Positions 27,641 through 37,874 of a stretch of DNA of 64,000 nt are shown in pieces. A model generated the notes under the pieces. The model did not search any database. It was not told where the DNA came from and saw only the letters and a list, made by a program, of their open reading frames with translations. The stretch is taken from NCBI RefSeq assembly GCF_026126425.1, contig NZ_JAFMPW010000005.1, positions 1 to 64,000 on the forward strand, written 5' to 3'. A program made the position numbers and the translations under genes. The stretch's first letter is position 1. The number at the start of each line of letters is the position of its first letter. Origin of the DNA: Muriicola sp. Z0-33 (GTDB taxonomy: Bacteria; Bacteroidota; Bacteroidia; Flavobacteriales; Flavobacteriaceae).

Positions 27641-28690
27641 TCAGCTGCTTTTTAAGGCATTCCAGCCTTGGGCCTGAAGTTCTATTTGTGTATTTCCCCT
27701 TGTAATTAAATAACGCCCCTCCTCTTCAGGAGTCATATGCCCTATTACACTTAAGTTGGGATTGCCTTTTATTTTAGAAAAATCTGCCTGGTCTACGGTA
27801 AAGAGTAATTCATAATCTTCTCCTCCATTTAATGCCACAAGGGTACTATCTAGCTGAAACTCTTCACAGCTTCGAATAACGGAAGGATCTAAAGGGATTT
27901 TATCCTCAAATAATTTACAGCCCGCCTTGCTTTCTTTACAGAGATGCAGTATTTCTGAAGATAAGCCATCGCTAATGTCTATCATTGAAGTAGGGCGTAC
28001 TTCTAACTTTTTTAATAGTTCTACAATATCTTTCCGCGCTTCAGGTTTTAACTGACGCTCAACAATATATGAGTACTCTGAAAGATCTGGTTGATTCTCT
28101 GGGTTTACCTCAAATACCGCCTTTTCTCTTTCCAGAACCTGTAATCCCATATAGGCTGCACCCAGATCACCACTAACCACTAATAGATCATTGGGTTTTG
28201 CTCCACTTCTATAGGATAGTTCCTCTTCTTCAGCGATTCCTATTGCAGTAATACTCAATAGCATTCCTTTATTAGATGAGGTGGTGTCCCCGCCTATAAC
28301 ATCAACATTATAAAGCTTAGCTGCTAATGCGATGCCTTCGTATAATTCCTCGAGAGCCTCAAGAGGAAAACGATTAGAAACAGCCACCGAAACGGTAATT
28401 TGGGTGGCAAGGGCGTTCATTGCAAAAATATCGCTGAGATTCACAACAACTGCTTTATACCCCAAATGCTTCAATGGCATATAACTAAGATCAAAATGCA
28501 CCCCTTCTATCAACAAATCTGTAGAGAGCACCGTTTTTTTTCCTTTAAAATCTAGCACAGCGGCATCATCTCCGATGCCTTTTAAGGTGGTTGGCTGTTG
28601 CGGTGCAAAGTTTTTGGTCAGATGGTTTATAAGTTGAAATTCACCCATCTCACCTAAGTCGGTTTTCGCTTGATTCTTGTCTTCGAACAT
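27641..28690 (-). CDS. thiL: thiamine-monophosphate kinase
   Basis: A 349-residue protein of the AIR-synthase-like fold. The Asp-rich motif GIGDDAAVL and VIGGDTTSSNKG bind Mg-ATP, with DISDGLSSEI further on. ThiL phosphorylates thiamine monophosphate to thiamine diphosphate, the last step of cofactor synthesis. I chose the ATG at 28690 (MFEDKNQAKTDLGEMGEF) because the extra 28 residues of a longer reading overlap the promoter region of the divergent gene. No other thi gene is nearby. Confidence 0.93.
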   Translation of the reverse strand: MFEDKNQAKTDLGEMGEFQLINHLTKNFAPQQPTTLKGIGDDAAVLDFKGKKTVLSTDLLIEGVHFDLSYMPLKHLGYKAVVVNLSDIFAMNALATQITVSVAVSNRFPLEALEELYEGIALAAKLYNVDVIGGDTTSSNKGMLLSITAIGIAEEEELSYRSGAKPNDLLVVSGDLGAAYMGLQVLEREKAVFEVNPENQPDLSEYSYIVERQLKPEARKDIVELLKKLEVRPTSMIDISDGLSSEILHLCKESKAGCKLFEDKIPLDPSVIRSCEEFQLDSTLVALNGGEDYELLFTVDQADFSKIKGNPNLSVIGHMTPEEEGRYLITRGNTQIELQAQGWNALKSS

Positions 28691-28768
28691 GTTGCAAAAA
28701 TAAGTAGGATAGGATATAAATGGTATCTTTATATTGAAAAAGAATAAAAGTCTCAAATTATTATTGCT

Positions 28769-30034
28769 ATGCAAAAACTATGTTTTCTCGCATTTCTGTC
28801 ATTCCTGCTATTTTCCTGTTCAAAAAATGATACTCCAAATGACGCCACCGATGATGATCAAATCATCACAGATGATATGCCAATGGGGGGCGGTGACGAT
28901 GATCCGATAGTATCCTTCACACCTTGTGAAGGTGGCATGGCTGGCGAGTATCCCTGTAACGGGTACGATCTTTTGGCAAGGATTTCTCTGGCTGATTTTA
29001 GTGCCACATCAGCTAATGATATTTGGGGCTGGACAGATCCCGACACCGGGAAGGAATATGCGCTTATTGGCCTGGACAATGGTACTGCATTTGTGGACAT
29101 TTCCGACACAGAGAATTTAATTTACCTGGGAAAATTACCAACGGCCACAACAAATAGCCCGTGGAGAGATATTAAAGTTTACGAAAATCATGCAATCATT
29201 GGTTCGGAGGCAGCCGGACATGGAATGCAGATATTTAATCTGGCCCAACTTCGAAATGTCGTCAATCCTCCGGGAACGTTTTCATCTACAACGCGTTATA
29301 CCGGTTTTGGAAATTCGCATAATATCGTTGTTAACGAAGAAAGTGGATTTGCTTATCCTGTAGGGACCGCCAGGAATGATGATTTTAACGGAGGGGTACA
29401 TTTTATTGATATACAAAACCCCAGTGGACCTCTGGCTGCAGGGGGATACGGGGGCAATGGGTATACCCATGATGCCCAGGTAGTGACCTATAATGGCCCT
29501 GATGCCGATTATGCCGGAAGCGAGATACTGATAGGAGCTAATGAAAGCAGGGTGGTTATTGTAGATGTTTCGGATAAGGAGAATCCGGTGAATATCTCAA
29601 CCATCCAATATAGTAATATTGGCTACACTCACCAGGGCTGGTTTACGGAAGATCAGCGCTATTTTTTGCTGGGGGACGAAACGGATGAAATAAATTCCGG
29701 ATTTAACTCCAGGACTTTGGTCTTTGACCTTTCTGACCTGGACACCCCTGTATTATCAGCAACTTATCTAGGAGAAACAACAGCGATAGACCATAATGGT
29801 TATGTAAAAGGAGATGAGTATTTCCTGGCCAATTACAGTGCCGGGCTCAGAGTTTTAGATATTTCGGATATCGCCAATATGAATATTAGCGAAAAAGCTT
29901 TTTTTGATACTTTCCCTCAGAATGACACTCCTTTGTTTGATGGCGTCTGGAGTATATACCCTTATTTCGAAAGCGGTAAGATTATCATTAGTGATATCAG
30001 TTCAGGACTCTTCGTAGTACAAAAATCGAATTGA
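28769..30034 (+). CDS. choice-of-anchor B family lipoprotein
   Basis: A 421-residue lipoprotein (MQKLCFLAFLSFLLFSC, Cys 17) with a linker rich in Asp (ATDDDQIITDD), then a beta-propeller of LVIVD-type repeats (EYALIGLDNGTAFVDISD, SRVVIVDVSDKENPVNIS, AGLRVLDISDIANM). It matches the choice-of-anchor B family of surface proteins. The function is unknown; surface binding or adhesion is plausible. The next gene, another propeller lipoprotein, starts 3 bp after its stop, so they form an operon. Confidence 0.85.
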   Translation: MQKLCFLAFLSFLLFSCSKNDTPNDATDDDQIITDDMPMGGGDDDPIVSFTPCEGGMAGEYPCNGYDLLARISLADFSATSANDIWGWTDPDTGKEYALIGLDNGTAFVDISDTENLIYLGKLPTATTNSPWRDIKVYENHAIIGSEAAGHGMQIFNLAQLRNVVNPPGTFSSTTRYTGFGNSHNIVVNEESGFAYPVGTARNDDFNGGVHFIDIQNPSGPLAAGGYGGNGYTHDAQVVTYNGPDADYAGSEILIGANESRVVIVDVSDKENPVNISTIQYSNIGYTHQGWFTEDQRYFLLGDETDEINSGFNSRTLVFDLSDLDTPVLSATYLGETTAIDHNGYVKGDEYFLANYSAGLRVLDISDIANMNISEKAFFDTFPQNDTPLFDGVWSIYPYFESGKIIISDISSGLFVVQKSN

Positions 30035-30037
30035 AAA

Positions 30038-31393
30038 ATGTCTGGAAAAACGGCTACAAAAATTTTTCTTATTCTGCTCTGCTTTTCCTGTTCAGATGAT
30101 GATATGAACGACGGGGCTGGGATGCTTCTGGACGATTCAATAGTTAATATGGAACCCGAATGGATCAGGAATTTCGGGGGAAGTGGTAGTGAGACTGCCC
30201 AGGCAATTATCAACACAAACGATGGTGGATATGCAGTTTTAGGCTATACCAACAGTACGGATGGTGATATTAGCGATAAGACTATGGCGGTTAATGATTA
30301 TTGGCTGATTAAATTAGATACAGCCGGTAATATGCAATGGAATACCACCTATGGCGGGAGTAAAGATGATAGGGGGCAGTCTGTAATTCAGACAAAAGAT
30401 GGGGGCTATGCCATAGTTGGTTACGCCATGAGCAGTGACGGTGATGGCAGTAATAATGAGGGGTTTCATGACAACTGGATTCTTAAACTCAATAGCAGTG
30501 GCGGGATAGAATGGGAAAGGAGCTTCGGGTTTTCGGGGCACGATCATTCTTATGATCTGGTCCAGACCGAAGATGACGGTTTCTTTTTTGTAGGATTTCT
30601 GGATGTAGTCTCCTCTGGAGGAGCAGGAAGCACCGCCAAATTCAATTCTATTACCAGCCATGGGGTTGGAGAGTTTTGGGGAACCAGGCTAGATGCTACA
30701 GGGAATCTGATATGGCGGCGCTATTTTGGCGGATCTAATAACGACAGAGCGCATAGTGTGGTCCAGGCAAATGACGGGGGCTTTATTATGGCAGGGTTTT
30801 CGGAGAGCGGCGACGCTGACATCTCATTAGCCAAAGGCAGTTATGATTATTGGGTGGTAAAAGTGGATGGTAAAGGTAAATTGGTCTGGGAAAAATCTTT
30901 TGGTGGTAGTGGAATTGAGGTAGCGTATGACATAGAAAAAACAGATGATGGTGCTTACGTCGTCACTGGCCACACCTTTAGTGATGACAATGATATTTCT
31001 GAACAACACGGAGAATCTGATGTTTGGCTTATTAAGATAGACGATGGTGGTGAAATGCTCTGGGAGCAGACCTATGGAGGTTCTGGTTTTGATACTGCCC
31101 AAAGTGTAAGTCTTACCGCTGACGGGGGATTCCTTATATCCGGGAATTCTAAAAGCACCGATCTGGCAAACTCCAAAAATGCAGGTGAAAATGATATGTG
31201 GATACTGAAAACCGATAACCAGGGCATTCTGGAATGGCAGATGAATATTGGTGGTACCGCTATAGACACTGCAAACGATGCGATTGAAGATGCTAATGGT
31301 AAAATTTTGGTGGTTGGAGCCAGTCCCAGCACAGATTTCCCAATGGTCCAGAATAAAGGGCAGTCAGACCTGATAGTCCTTAAATTGCAGTAA
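30038..31393 (+). CDS. surface lipoprotein with seven-bladed propeller repeats
   Basis: A 451-residue lipoprotein: the signal peptide ends LILLCFSC and is followed by SDDDMND, a textbook Bacteroidota surface-export signal. The body has about seven repeats of 55-60 residues of the form GGSGxDxAxSVxxTxDGGYxxxGxTxSxDGD then DxWLIKLDxxGNxxW, which should close into a seven-bladed propeller. No enzyme motif is visible. It is co-transcribed with the choice-of-anchor B gene, so the two may form a surface complex; this is inference. Confidence 0.83.
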   Translation: MSGKTATKIFLILLCFSCSDDDMNDGAGMLLDDSIVNMEPEWIRNFGGSGSETAQAIINTNDGGYAVLGYTNSTDGDISDKTMAVNDYWLIKLDTAGNMQWNTTYGGSKDDRGQSVIQTKDGGYAIVGYAMSSDGDGSNNEGFHDNWILKLNSSGGIEWERSFGFSGHDHSYDLVQTEDDGFFFVGFLDVVSSGGAGSTAKFNSITSHGVGEFWGTRLDATGNLIWRRYFGGSNNDRAHSVVQANDGGFIMAGFSESGDADISLAKGSYDYWVVKVDGKGKLVWEKSFGGSGIEVAYDIEKTDDGAYVVTGHTFSDDNDISEQHGESDVWLIKIDDGGEMLWEQTYGGSGFDTAQSVSLTADGGFLISGNSKSTDLANSKNAGENDMWILKTDNQGILEWQMNIGGTAIDTANDAIEDANGKILVVGASPSTDFPMVQNKGQSDLIVLKLQ

Positions 31394-31586
31394 CGTACCC
31401 CTTGGTAGTAGGGTAATTTTACCCTTCTAAAAAACTCAAAGAATACCGTCTTTTTAACAGTGGATAATGCCAATGACATTTGGGACGGCTTTGATCTCCA
31501 GATTTTTTATCAATTCCATAAAGAAAGTTTATAGAGACATACGTTATAATAATGTTAGGTTCTATGGTAAAACCCTACTTATAACC

Positions 31587-31632
31587 TATATTTGTAAACT
31601 ATTTAGAATTGTACTAAATAAGCATTAGTACA
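31587..31632 (+). promoter_or_regulatory. suf operon -7 box and inverted-repeat operator
   Basis: TATATTTG (31587-31594) is a perfect -7 box. Sixteen bases downstream TGTACTAA (31610-31617) and TTAGTACA (31625-31632) form a perfect 8-bp inverted repeat with a 7-bp spacer, over the expected early transcribed region and 14 bp before the first ATG. It suits a dimeric repressor or an mRNA hairpin that controls the Fe-S operon. Confidence 0.55.
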
Positions 31633-31646
31633 TAAATATTATAAGA

Positions 31647-31976
31647 ATGATACAGGTTTCTGATACGGCAAAGCAGCGAGTGATCAACCTTATGACGGAA
31701 GAAGGGTTTGATGCTTCAAAAGATTTTGTACGAGTTGGTGTGAAAAGCGGGGGTTGTAGTGGGCTGTCTTATGAACTTAAGTTTGATGAAATTGCCGGGG
31801 AAGCCGATAAGGTTTTTGAGGATAACAGCGTTCGGATCATTGTAGATAAGAAGAGTTTTCTTTATCTGGTAGGTACCACCTTAGAATACTCTGGAGGCCT
31901 TAACGGCAAAGGATTCGTATTTAATAATCCCAATGCACAAAGAACTTGTGGTTGTGGAGAAAGTTTTTCCCTCTAA
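31647..31976 (+). CDS. sufA: A-type iron-sulfur carrier (IscA/SufA family)
   Basis: A 109-residue HesB/IscA protein with the three cluster-binding Cys in GGCSGLSY and RTCGCGESF. It accepts Fe-S clusters from the SUF scaffold and passes them to target proteins. It is the first gene of the operon, 60 bp before sufB. I name it sufA by context; sequence alone does not separate SufA, IscA and ErpA. Confidence 0.9.
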   Translation: MIQVSDTAKQRVINLMTEEGFDASKDFVRVGVKSGGCSGLSYELKFDEIAGEADKVFEDNSVRIIVDKKSFLYLVGTTLEYSGGLNGKGFVFNNPNAQRTCGCGESFSL

Positions 31977-32036
31977 AACATATTTGATAATTAAATAAGC
32001 AACAGGCGGTTTTAATCAACAGCCTCAGATCAAAAA

Positions 32037-33482
32037 ATGGCATATACCGAAGAAGAACTTAAGAAAGAGCTCGAAACAAAAGAGTACGAGTATGGTTTCT
32101 ATACCGATATTGAGTCGGATACGCTACCGAAAGGACTAAATGAAGATATTGTCAGGGCGATTTCTAAAAAGAAAGATGAACCGGAATGGATGACCCAATG
32201 GCGTCTTGAGGCTTTCCGGGCCTGGAAAGATATGGTTGAGCCGGAATGGGCCAATATTCATTATAAGAAACCAGATTTCCAGGACATCTCTTATTATTCT
32301 GCACCTAACAAAAAACCAAAATATGAGAGCTTAGATGAGGTAGACCCTGAATTGCTCGCAACTTTCGAAAAATTAGGGATTTCTCTGGATGAGCAAAAAA
32401 AACTGGCTGGAGTGGCAGTGGATATAGTGATGGATTCGGTTTCAGTGGCTACCACATTTAAAAAAACCCTGGCAGAGAAAGGAATTATTTTCTGTTCTAT
32501 ATCAGAAGCCATTCAGGAACATCCGGATTTGGTTAGAAAATATCTTGGTACCGTGGTACCTCAAAAAGATAATTTTTACGCAGCGCTAAATTCCGCTGTT
32601 TTTTCTGATGGTTCTTTTTGCTATATCCCAAAAGGGGTAAGATGCCCTATGGAACTTTCTACCTATTTCAGAATCAATCAGGCAGGAACAGGTCAATTTG
32701 AAAGAACCTTGGTTATTGCCGATGAAGGAAGCTATGTGAGTTATCTCGAGGGTTGTACAGCGCCTTCACGTGATGAAAACCAATTACATGCCGCAGTGGT
32801 TGAATTAATAGCTTTAGATGATTCAGAAATAAAATACTCAACGGTACAAAACTGGTTCCCCGGTGATAAAGAAGGTAAGGGCGGCGTTTATAACTTTGTG
32901 ACTAAGAGGGGAATATGTGAAAAAAATGCAAAAATTTCCTGGACACAGGTAGAGACAGGTTCGGCGATTACATGGAAGTATCCCTCATGTATATTAAAGG
33001 GAGATAACGCAATAGGAGAGTTTTATTCTATAGCTGTTACCAATAATTACCAGCAGGCGGATACAGGAACAAAAATGGTGCATATTGGTAAAAACACCAA
33101 GAGCACAATTATCTCTAAAGGGATTTCGGCCGGGAAATCTCAGAATAGCTACAGAGGTTTGGTCCAGGTGAACAGCAGAGCTGAGAATGCCAGAAACTTT
33201 TCTCAGTGTGATTCCCTGCTTATGGGGAATGAATGCGGAGCACATACTTTTCCCTATATAGAGGCAAAAAACAAATCGGCGCAGATAGAACATGAGGCCA
33301 CCACTAGTAAAATAGGGGAAGACCAGATTTTCTATTGCAATCAAAGAGGTATAGATACAGAGAAGGCCATTGCACTTATTGTAAACGGATTTAGTAAAGA
33401 AGTTTTAAACAAGTTACCTATGGAGTTTGCCGTGGAGGCTCAGAAGCTGTTGGAAATAAGTCTTGAAGGATCTGTAGGATAA
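32037..33482 (+). CDS. sufB: Fe-S cluster assembly scaffold SufB
   Basis: A 481-residue SufB with the C-terminal SufBD beta-helix domain and conserved segments [38 protein letters not shown] and [19 protein letters not shown]. SufB builds the nascent cluster in the SufBC2D complex. Its stop overlaps an in-frame ATG of the next reading frame (TAATG). Confidence 0.97.
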   Translation: MAYTEEELKKELETKEYEYGFYTDIESDTLPKGLNEDIVRAISKKKDEPEWMTQWRLEAFRAWKDMVEPEWANIHYKKPDFQDISYYSAPNKKPKYESLDEVDPELLATFEKLGISLDEQKKLAGVAVDIVMDSVSVATTFKKTLAEKGIIFCSISEAIQEHPDLVRKYLGTVVPQKDNFYAALNSAVFSDGSFCYIPKGVRCPMELSTYFRINQAGTGQFERTLVIADEGSYVSYLEGCTAPSRDENQLHAAVVELIALDDSEIKYSTVQNWFPGDKEGKGGVYNFVTKRGICEKNAKISWTQVETGSAITWKYPSCILKGDNAIGEFYSIAVTNNYQQADTGTKMVHIGKNTKSTIISKGISAGKSQNSYRGLVQVNSRAENARNFSQCDSLLMGNECGAHTFPYIEAKNKSAQIEHEATTSKIGEDQIFYCNQRGIDTEKAIALIVNGFSKEVLNKLPMEFAVEAQKLLEISLEGSVG

Positions 33483-33505
33483 TGATAATACACAGTATGG
33501 CAGAA

Positions 33506-34384
33506 ATGAAAAAAATAGTAATTATTGGCCTGTTAAGCTTAGTCGTTTTATCCTGCAAGGAGCAAAAGGAGAAAAATTCCCAGGCGGCGGCGGCAAAGAA
33601 CGAAAAAATTGCGCCGGAAGTAAAGCTTTATACTTTTAGCGGGGGCACGGTAATGGTTAATAATCTTGAATTGTTTTCGCAGGATACCACTTACCAGGGG
33701 CAGAGCAAGGAGTTTGCCGATGCATTTTATGTAATTAGCCATCCCGACGGGAACCTGATGTGGGATGCCGGCTTGCCAGAAGCATTGGCAGCTATGGATG
33801 AGCCGTTTACCTCTCCTGATGGAAATTTTACCGTTTCAAGGAAAGATTCTGTAAAAAATCAACTAAAGAGTATCGACCTCTCAATAGAGGACATTAAATA
33901 CCTTGCGGTTTCTCACACCCATTTTGATCATACCGGGCATGCCAATGTCTTTAAAGATGCCACATGGTTAGTTCAAGGGGCGGAATATGATTTTATAACA
34001 AGTGAAGAATCTCAGCAAAATAATGCTGATAATTACAACGCTATCAAGGAACTTACCAAGGTAAAGAAACTAAATGGCGATTTTGATGTGTTTGGAGACG
34101 GATCTGTAATCATAAAATCCATGCCCGGACATACCCCGGGTCATCAGGTATTGTATTTGGATTTGGCAGAGCACGGACCTTTACTCTTAACCGGAGATCT
34201 CTATCATTTATATGAGAACAGGGAGTTTAAACGCGTACCAATTTTCAATTTTGATGTAGCCCAAACGCTGGCAAGCATGGACGCTTTTGAGGCATTTGCA
34301 AAAGAAAAGAATGCCAAAGTGTACCTGCAACATCAGAAAGAAGACTTTGATAAAATGCCTAAGGCACCTAAATTTTTAAAATAA
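33506..34384 (+). CDS. metallo-beta-lactamase-fold lipoprotein (N-acyl homoserine lactonase-like)
   Basis: A lipoprotein of about 292 residues with signal MKKIVIIGLLSLVVLSC (Cys 17) and an MBL-fold domain. The metal motif HTHFDHTGH, then GHTPGHQVLYL and LTGDLYHLYE, match the AHL lactonase-like subgroup. I chose the ATG at 33506 since a 17-residue signal matches the other lipoproteins here; ATGs at 33482 and 33497 are possible. It lies inside the suf operon between sufB and sufC, which is odd for an enzyme outside the cytoplasm. The substrate is unknown; lactone hydrolysis is only one option. Confidence 0.85.
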   Translation: MKKIVIIGLLSLVVLSCKEQKEKNSQAAAAKNEKIAPEVKLYTFSGGTVMVNNLELFSQDTTYQGQSKEFADAFYVISHPDGNLMWDAGLPEALAAMDEPFTSPDGNFTVSRKDSVKNQLKSIDLSIEDIKYLAVSHTHFDHTGHANVFKDATWLVQGAEYDFITSEESQQNNADNYNAIKELTKVKKLNGDFDVFGDGSVIIKSMPGHTPGHQVLYLDLAEHGPLLLTGDLYHLYENREFKRVPIFNFDVAQTLASMDAFEAFAKEKNAKVYLQHQKEDFDKMPKAPKFLK

Positions 34385-34389
34385 AGAAA

Positions 34390-35142
34390 ATGCTGAAAAT
34401 TAAAAATCTACACGCAGGGGTAGAAGGAAATGAAATCCTGAACGGGATTAATTTGGAGGTGGCGCCAGGAGAAGTGCATGCTATTATGGGGCCCAATGGT
34501 TCAGGAAAAAGTACTCTTGCTTCAGTAATTGCCGGGAAAGAGGAATTTGAAGTAACAGAGGGGGTAATCTTTTTTGAAGGGAAAGACCTTGAAGATATGG
34601 CACCAGAAGAAAGGGCTCATAACGGGATTTTCCTCTCCTTTCAATATCCTGTAGAGATTCCCGGTGTATCCGTAACCAATTTCATGAAAACGGCAATTAA
34701 CGAATCCAGAAAAGCCAGAGGCAAAGAGGATATGCCTGCAAATGAGATGCTTAAACTTATTCGGGAGAAATCGGCAATGCTGGATATTGATCGAAGGTTT
34801 TTATCGCGCTCGCTTAACGAAGGGTTTTCCGGAGGGGAGAAGAAACGAAATGAAATCTTTCAGATGGCCATGTTAGAACCTAAGCTAGCCATTCTAGACG
34901 AAACGGATTCCGGTTTGGATATAGATGCTTTAAGAATTGTAGCCAATGGCGTAAATAAGCTAAAGAGTAAAGATAATGCTGTCATAGTTATAACGCATTA
35001 TCAGCGACTGTTAGAATATATAGTCCCGGATTTTGTACATGTTTTACATGAAGGTAAAATTGTTAAGTCGGGGAACAAAGATCTTGCTCTTGAGCTAGAG
35101 GAGAAAGGATACGACTGGATAAAAAACGAGGCTGTTGTTTAG
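34390..35142 (+). CDS. sufC: Fe-S cluster assembly ATPase SufC
   Basis: A 250-residue ABC-type ATPase: Walker A GPNGSGKST, signature FSGGEKKR and Walker B LAILDETDSGLD. It drives shape changes in the SufBC2D scaffold and is cytoplasmic despite its ABC fold. It starts 5 bp after the MBL lipoprotein stop. Confidence 0.97.
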   Translation: MLKIKNLHAGVEGNEILNGINLEVAPGEVHAIMGPNGSGKSTLASVIAGKEEFEVTEGVIFFEGKDLEDMAPEERAHNGIFLSFQYPVEIPGVSVTNFMKTAINESRKARGKEDMPANEMLKLIREKSAMLDIDRRFLSRSLNEGFSGGEKKRNEIFQMAMLEPKLAILDETDSGLDIDALRIVANGVNKLKSKDNAVIVITHYQRLLEYIVPDFVHVLHEGKIVKSGNKDLALELEEKGYDWIKNEAVV

Positions 35143-35213
35143 ACTGCCCTGAGGGCGTAAGGCAATGGATAGCTATTTAATCCTCATAACGCTGTACTGA
35201 ATACCACTAAGAA

Positions 35214-36530
35214 ATGGATTTAAAAGAAAAATTAGTTTCCTCTTTTATGGCCTTCGAGAACAATGTTGATATAGATCACTTTGTTCATGACATCAGGTCC
35301 GAAGCCATCAAAAACTTTGAAAACAAAGGTTTCCCTAATAAAAAACAAGAGGCGTGGAAATATACTTCGCTTAACAGTTTGCTGAAGATAGATTTCAGCA
35401 TATTTCCTAAGGAAGTAAATGCCTTGGAATACAAAGATGTAAAAAAGTACTTTTTACATGAAATAGATACCTATAAGATAGTATTTATAGACGGTATCTA
35501 TAGTTCATATCTTTCGGAAACCACACATGACGGCGTAGATATTTGCCTGATGAGTTCGGCTTTGACAAAACCTATGTACAAGGCTGTTATTGATACCTAT
35601 TTTAATAAAGTTGCTTCCGGGGAAGATTCGCTCACCACATTAAATACGGCTTTTAGTCAGGAAGGGGCTTATATTTATATCCCAAAGAACAAAGCACCAA
35701 AGAAGCCGGTTGAGATCCTGCACTTTGCGACTGGGAATGAGGCCAATTTAATGCTACAGCCCAGAAATTTAATAATAGTCGAAGAAAATGCCGAGCTTCA
35801 GGTAATTGAAAGACATCAGAGCCTTACCTCTAATGAAGTGCTTACCAATTCGGTTACAGAAATTTATGCTGCTAAGCACGCCAATATAGACTATTACAAA
35901 GTGCAGAATAATGTAAAGTCGGCCTCGTTAATAGATAACACTTATATTTCTCAAAAAGATACCAGTACGGTTAAAGTACATACCTTTTCTTTTGGCGGGA
36001 AACTTACAAGGAATAATCTGAATTTTTACCAGGATGGAGAACACGTTAATTCTACCATGAAAGGAGTTTCTATTCTAGGGGAGAAACAACATATAGATCA
36101 TCATACCCTGGTACATCACAGACAACCAAATTGCGAGAGTCATCAGGATTATAAAGGGATATATGGAGAGAAATCTACCGGAGTTTTTAACGGTAAGATT
36201 ATAGTAGATAAGATTGCCCAGAAAACAAATGCCTTTCAGCAAAATAATAACATTCTCATAAGTGATAAGGCTACAATTAATACCAAACCTCAATTGGAAA
36301 TTTTTGCAGATGACGTAAAATGTTCTCATGGGTGCACCATTGGACAATTGGATGAAGAGGCCTTGTATTATTTAAGATCAAGAGGCATCCCAAAAAAGGA
36401 AGCATCTGCTCTGTTAATGTATGCATTTGCAAATAATGTCCTGGAAAGTGTACGACTTCCGGCGCTTAAAACCAGAATTAATAAGTTAATTGCCAATAAA
36501 CTTGGTGTCCGATTGGGATTTGAACTATAG
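35214..36530 (+). CDS. sufD: Fe-S cluster assembly protein SufD
   Basis: A 438-residue SufD with the SufBD beta-helix core; the conserved end DDVKCSHGCTIGQLDEEALYYLRSR is split across residues near 370-395 and carries the Cys-His pair at the SufB interface. SufD pairs with SufB to form the site of cluster build-up and helps iron entry. It follows sufC by 71 bp. Confidence 0.95.
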   Translation: MDLKEKLVSSFMAFENNVDIDHFVHDIRSEAIKNFENKGFPNKKQEAWKYTSLNSLLKIDFSIFPKEVNALEYKDVKKYFLHEIDTYKIVFIDGIYSSYLSETTHDGVDICLMSSALTKPMYKAVIDTYFNKVASGEDSLTTLNTAFSQEGAYIYIPKNKAPKKPVEILHFATGNEANLMLQPRNLIIVEENAELQVIERHQSLTSNEVLTNSVTEIYAAKHANIDYYKVQNNVKSASLIDNTYISQKDTSTVKVHTFSFGGKLTRNNLNFYQDGEHVNSTMKGVSILGEKQHIDHHTLVHHRQPNCESHQDYKGIYGEKSTGVFNGKIIVDKIAQKTNAFQQNNNILISDKATINTKPQLEIFADDVKCSHGCTIGQLDEEALYYLRSRGIPKKEASALLMYAFANNVLESVRLPALKTRINKLIANKLGVRLGFEL

Positions 36531-36574
36531 AGATCAATTCTTGTATTAATGTAGCATCATTATCCATCTTAGAA

Positions 36575-37801
36575 ATGATACAGACGGCCTTAGATATAGA
36601 AGCTATTCGAAAAGATTTCCCAATTCTTAAAAGAGAAGTTAATGGGAAACCCTTAGTGTATCTGGATAATGCTGCAACTTCTCAAACACCTCAGCAAGTT
36701 ATAGATGTAATAGTGGATTATTACCAGAATTACAATGCAAATATTCACAGAGGGGTACATAGTTTATCGCAAGAAGCAACGGATAAATACGAATTGGCCA
36801 GACAAAAAATCCAGAGGCATTTTAACGCTGCCAAATCCAAGGAGATAATATTTACCTCCGGTACTACTCATGCCATAAATTTAGTCGCCAACGGATTTAC
36901 TTCTCTTTTGGAAAAAGGGGATGAAGTTTTGGTTTCTGCCATGGAACACCATTCAAATATTGTCCCCTGGCAAATGCTTTGTGAGCGGAGCGGGGCAGTG
37001 TTAAAGGTAATCCCCATGAACAATGAAGGAGAACTTCGTATCGATTTGTATAGGGAGATGCTCACCAGCAAAACCAAACTTGTATTCTGCAATCATGTTT
37101 CAAATGCCTTAGGCACCATCAATCCGGTTAAAGAGATGATAGCTGCTGCACACAATATTGGGGCGGCTGTATTAATTGACGGAGCACAAGCGGCTCCCCA
37201 TATAAAGACCGATCTTCAGGAATTGGACGTTGATTTTTATACGGCTTCGGCGCATAAGATGTGTGGGCCAACTGGAGTAGGAATACTATATGGCAAAGAA
37301 GAATGGTTAAATACCCTTCCACCTTATCAGGGCGGAGGCGAAATGATAGAAGAAGTAACCTTTGAAAAATCGACTTATGCCGGTTTACCTCATAAATTTG
37401 AAGCAGGAACGCCTAATATATGTGGAGGGATAGCCTTTGGGGCCGCTATAGATTACCTTAATTCTGTTGGATTAGACCTGATAGAAAAATATGAGCACGA
37501 GCTTTTAGAATATGCTACCGAACAGTTACTATCTATAGAGGGATTAAAGATATACGGGACTGCCAAACAAAAGACCTCTGTAATTTCCTTTAATATTCAA
37601 GGGATACATCCTTATGATATTGGCGCTATATTAGATAAACTGGGAATTGCGGTGAGAACGGGTCATCATTGTGCACAACCGGTGATGGATTTTTTCAGTA
37701 TTCCGGGTACGGTGCGGGCAAGTTTTAGCTTTTACAATACCAAAGATGAGGTGGATAGCTTAGTAGCTGGTGTAAATAAAGCAAGGCAAATGCTTGTATA
37801 G
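36575..37801 (+). CDS. sufS: cysteine desulfurase SufS
   Basis: A 408-residue PLP enzyme of the SufS/CsdA class. The Schiff-base Lys lies in TASAHKMCGPTG and the persulfide Cys in RTGHHCAQP. It takes sulfur from cysteine and hands it to SufE. It follows sufD by 44 bp and precedes sufE by 73 bp. Confidence 0.97.
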   Translation: MIQTALDIEAIRKDFPILKREVNGKPLVYLDNAATSQTPQQVIDVIVDYYQNYNANIHRGVHSLSQEATDKYELARQKIQRHFNAAKSKEIIFTSGTTHAINLVANGFTSLLEKGDEVLVSAMEHHSNIVPWQMLCERSGAVLKVIPMNNEGELRIDLYREMLTSKTKLVFCNHVSNALGTINPVKEMIAAAHNIGAAVLIDGAQAAPHIKTDLQELDVDFYTASAHKMCGPTGVGILYGKEEWLNTLPPYQGGGEMIEEVTFEKSTYAGLPHKFEAGTPNICGGIAFGAAIDYLNSVGLDLIEKYEHELLEYATEQLLSIEGLKIYGTAKQKTSVISFNIQGIHPYDIGAILDKLGIAVRTGHHCAQPVMDFFSIPGTVRASFSFYNTKDEVDSLVAGVNKARQMLV

Positions 37802-37874
37802 GCATGCGCTAATGAAATAAGGTGACAATTGAAAAACACTTATACATATCGTAATTTTACTGTTATATTAGCCT

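Noticed and set aside
33506-34384. Quorum-quenching function for the MBL lipoprotein
   Set aside because: The fold and HxHxDH motif are shared by many hydrolases; the sequence does not fix the substrate.
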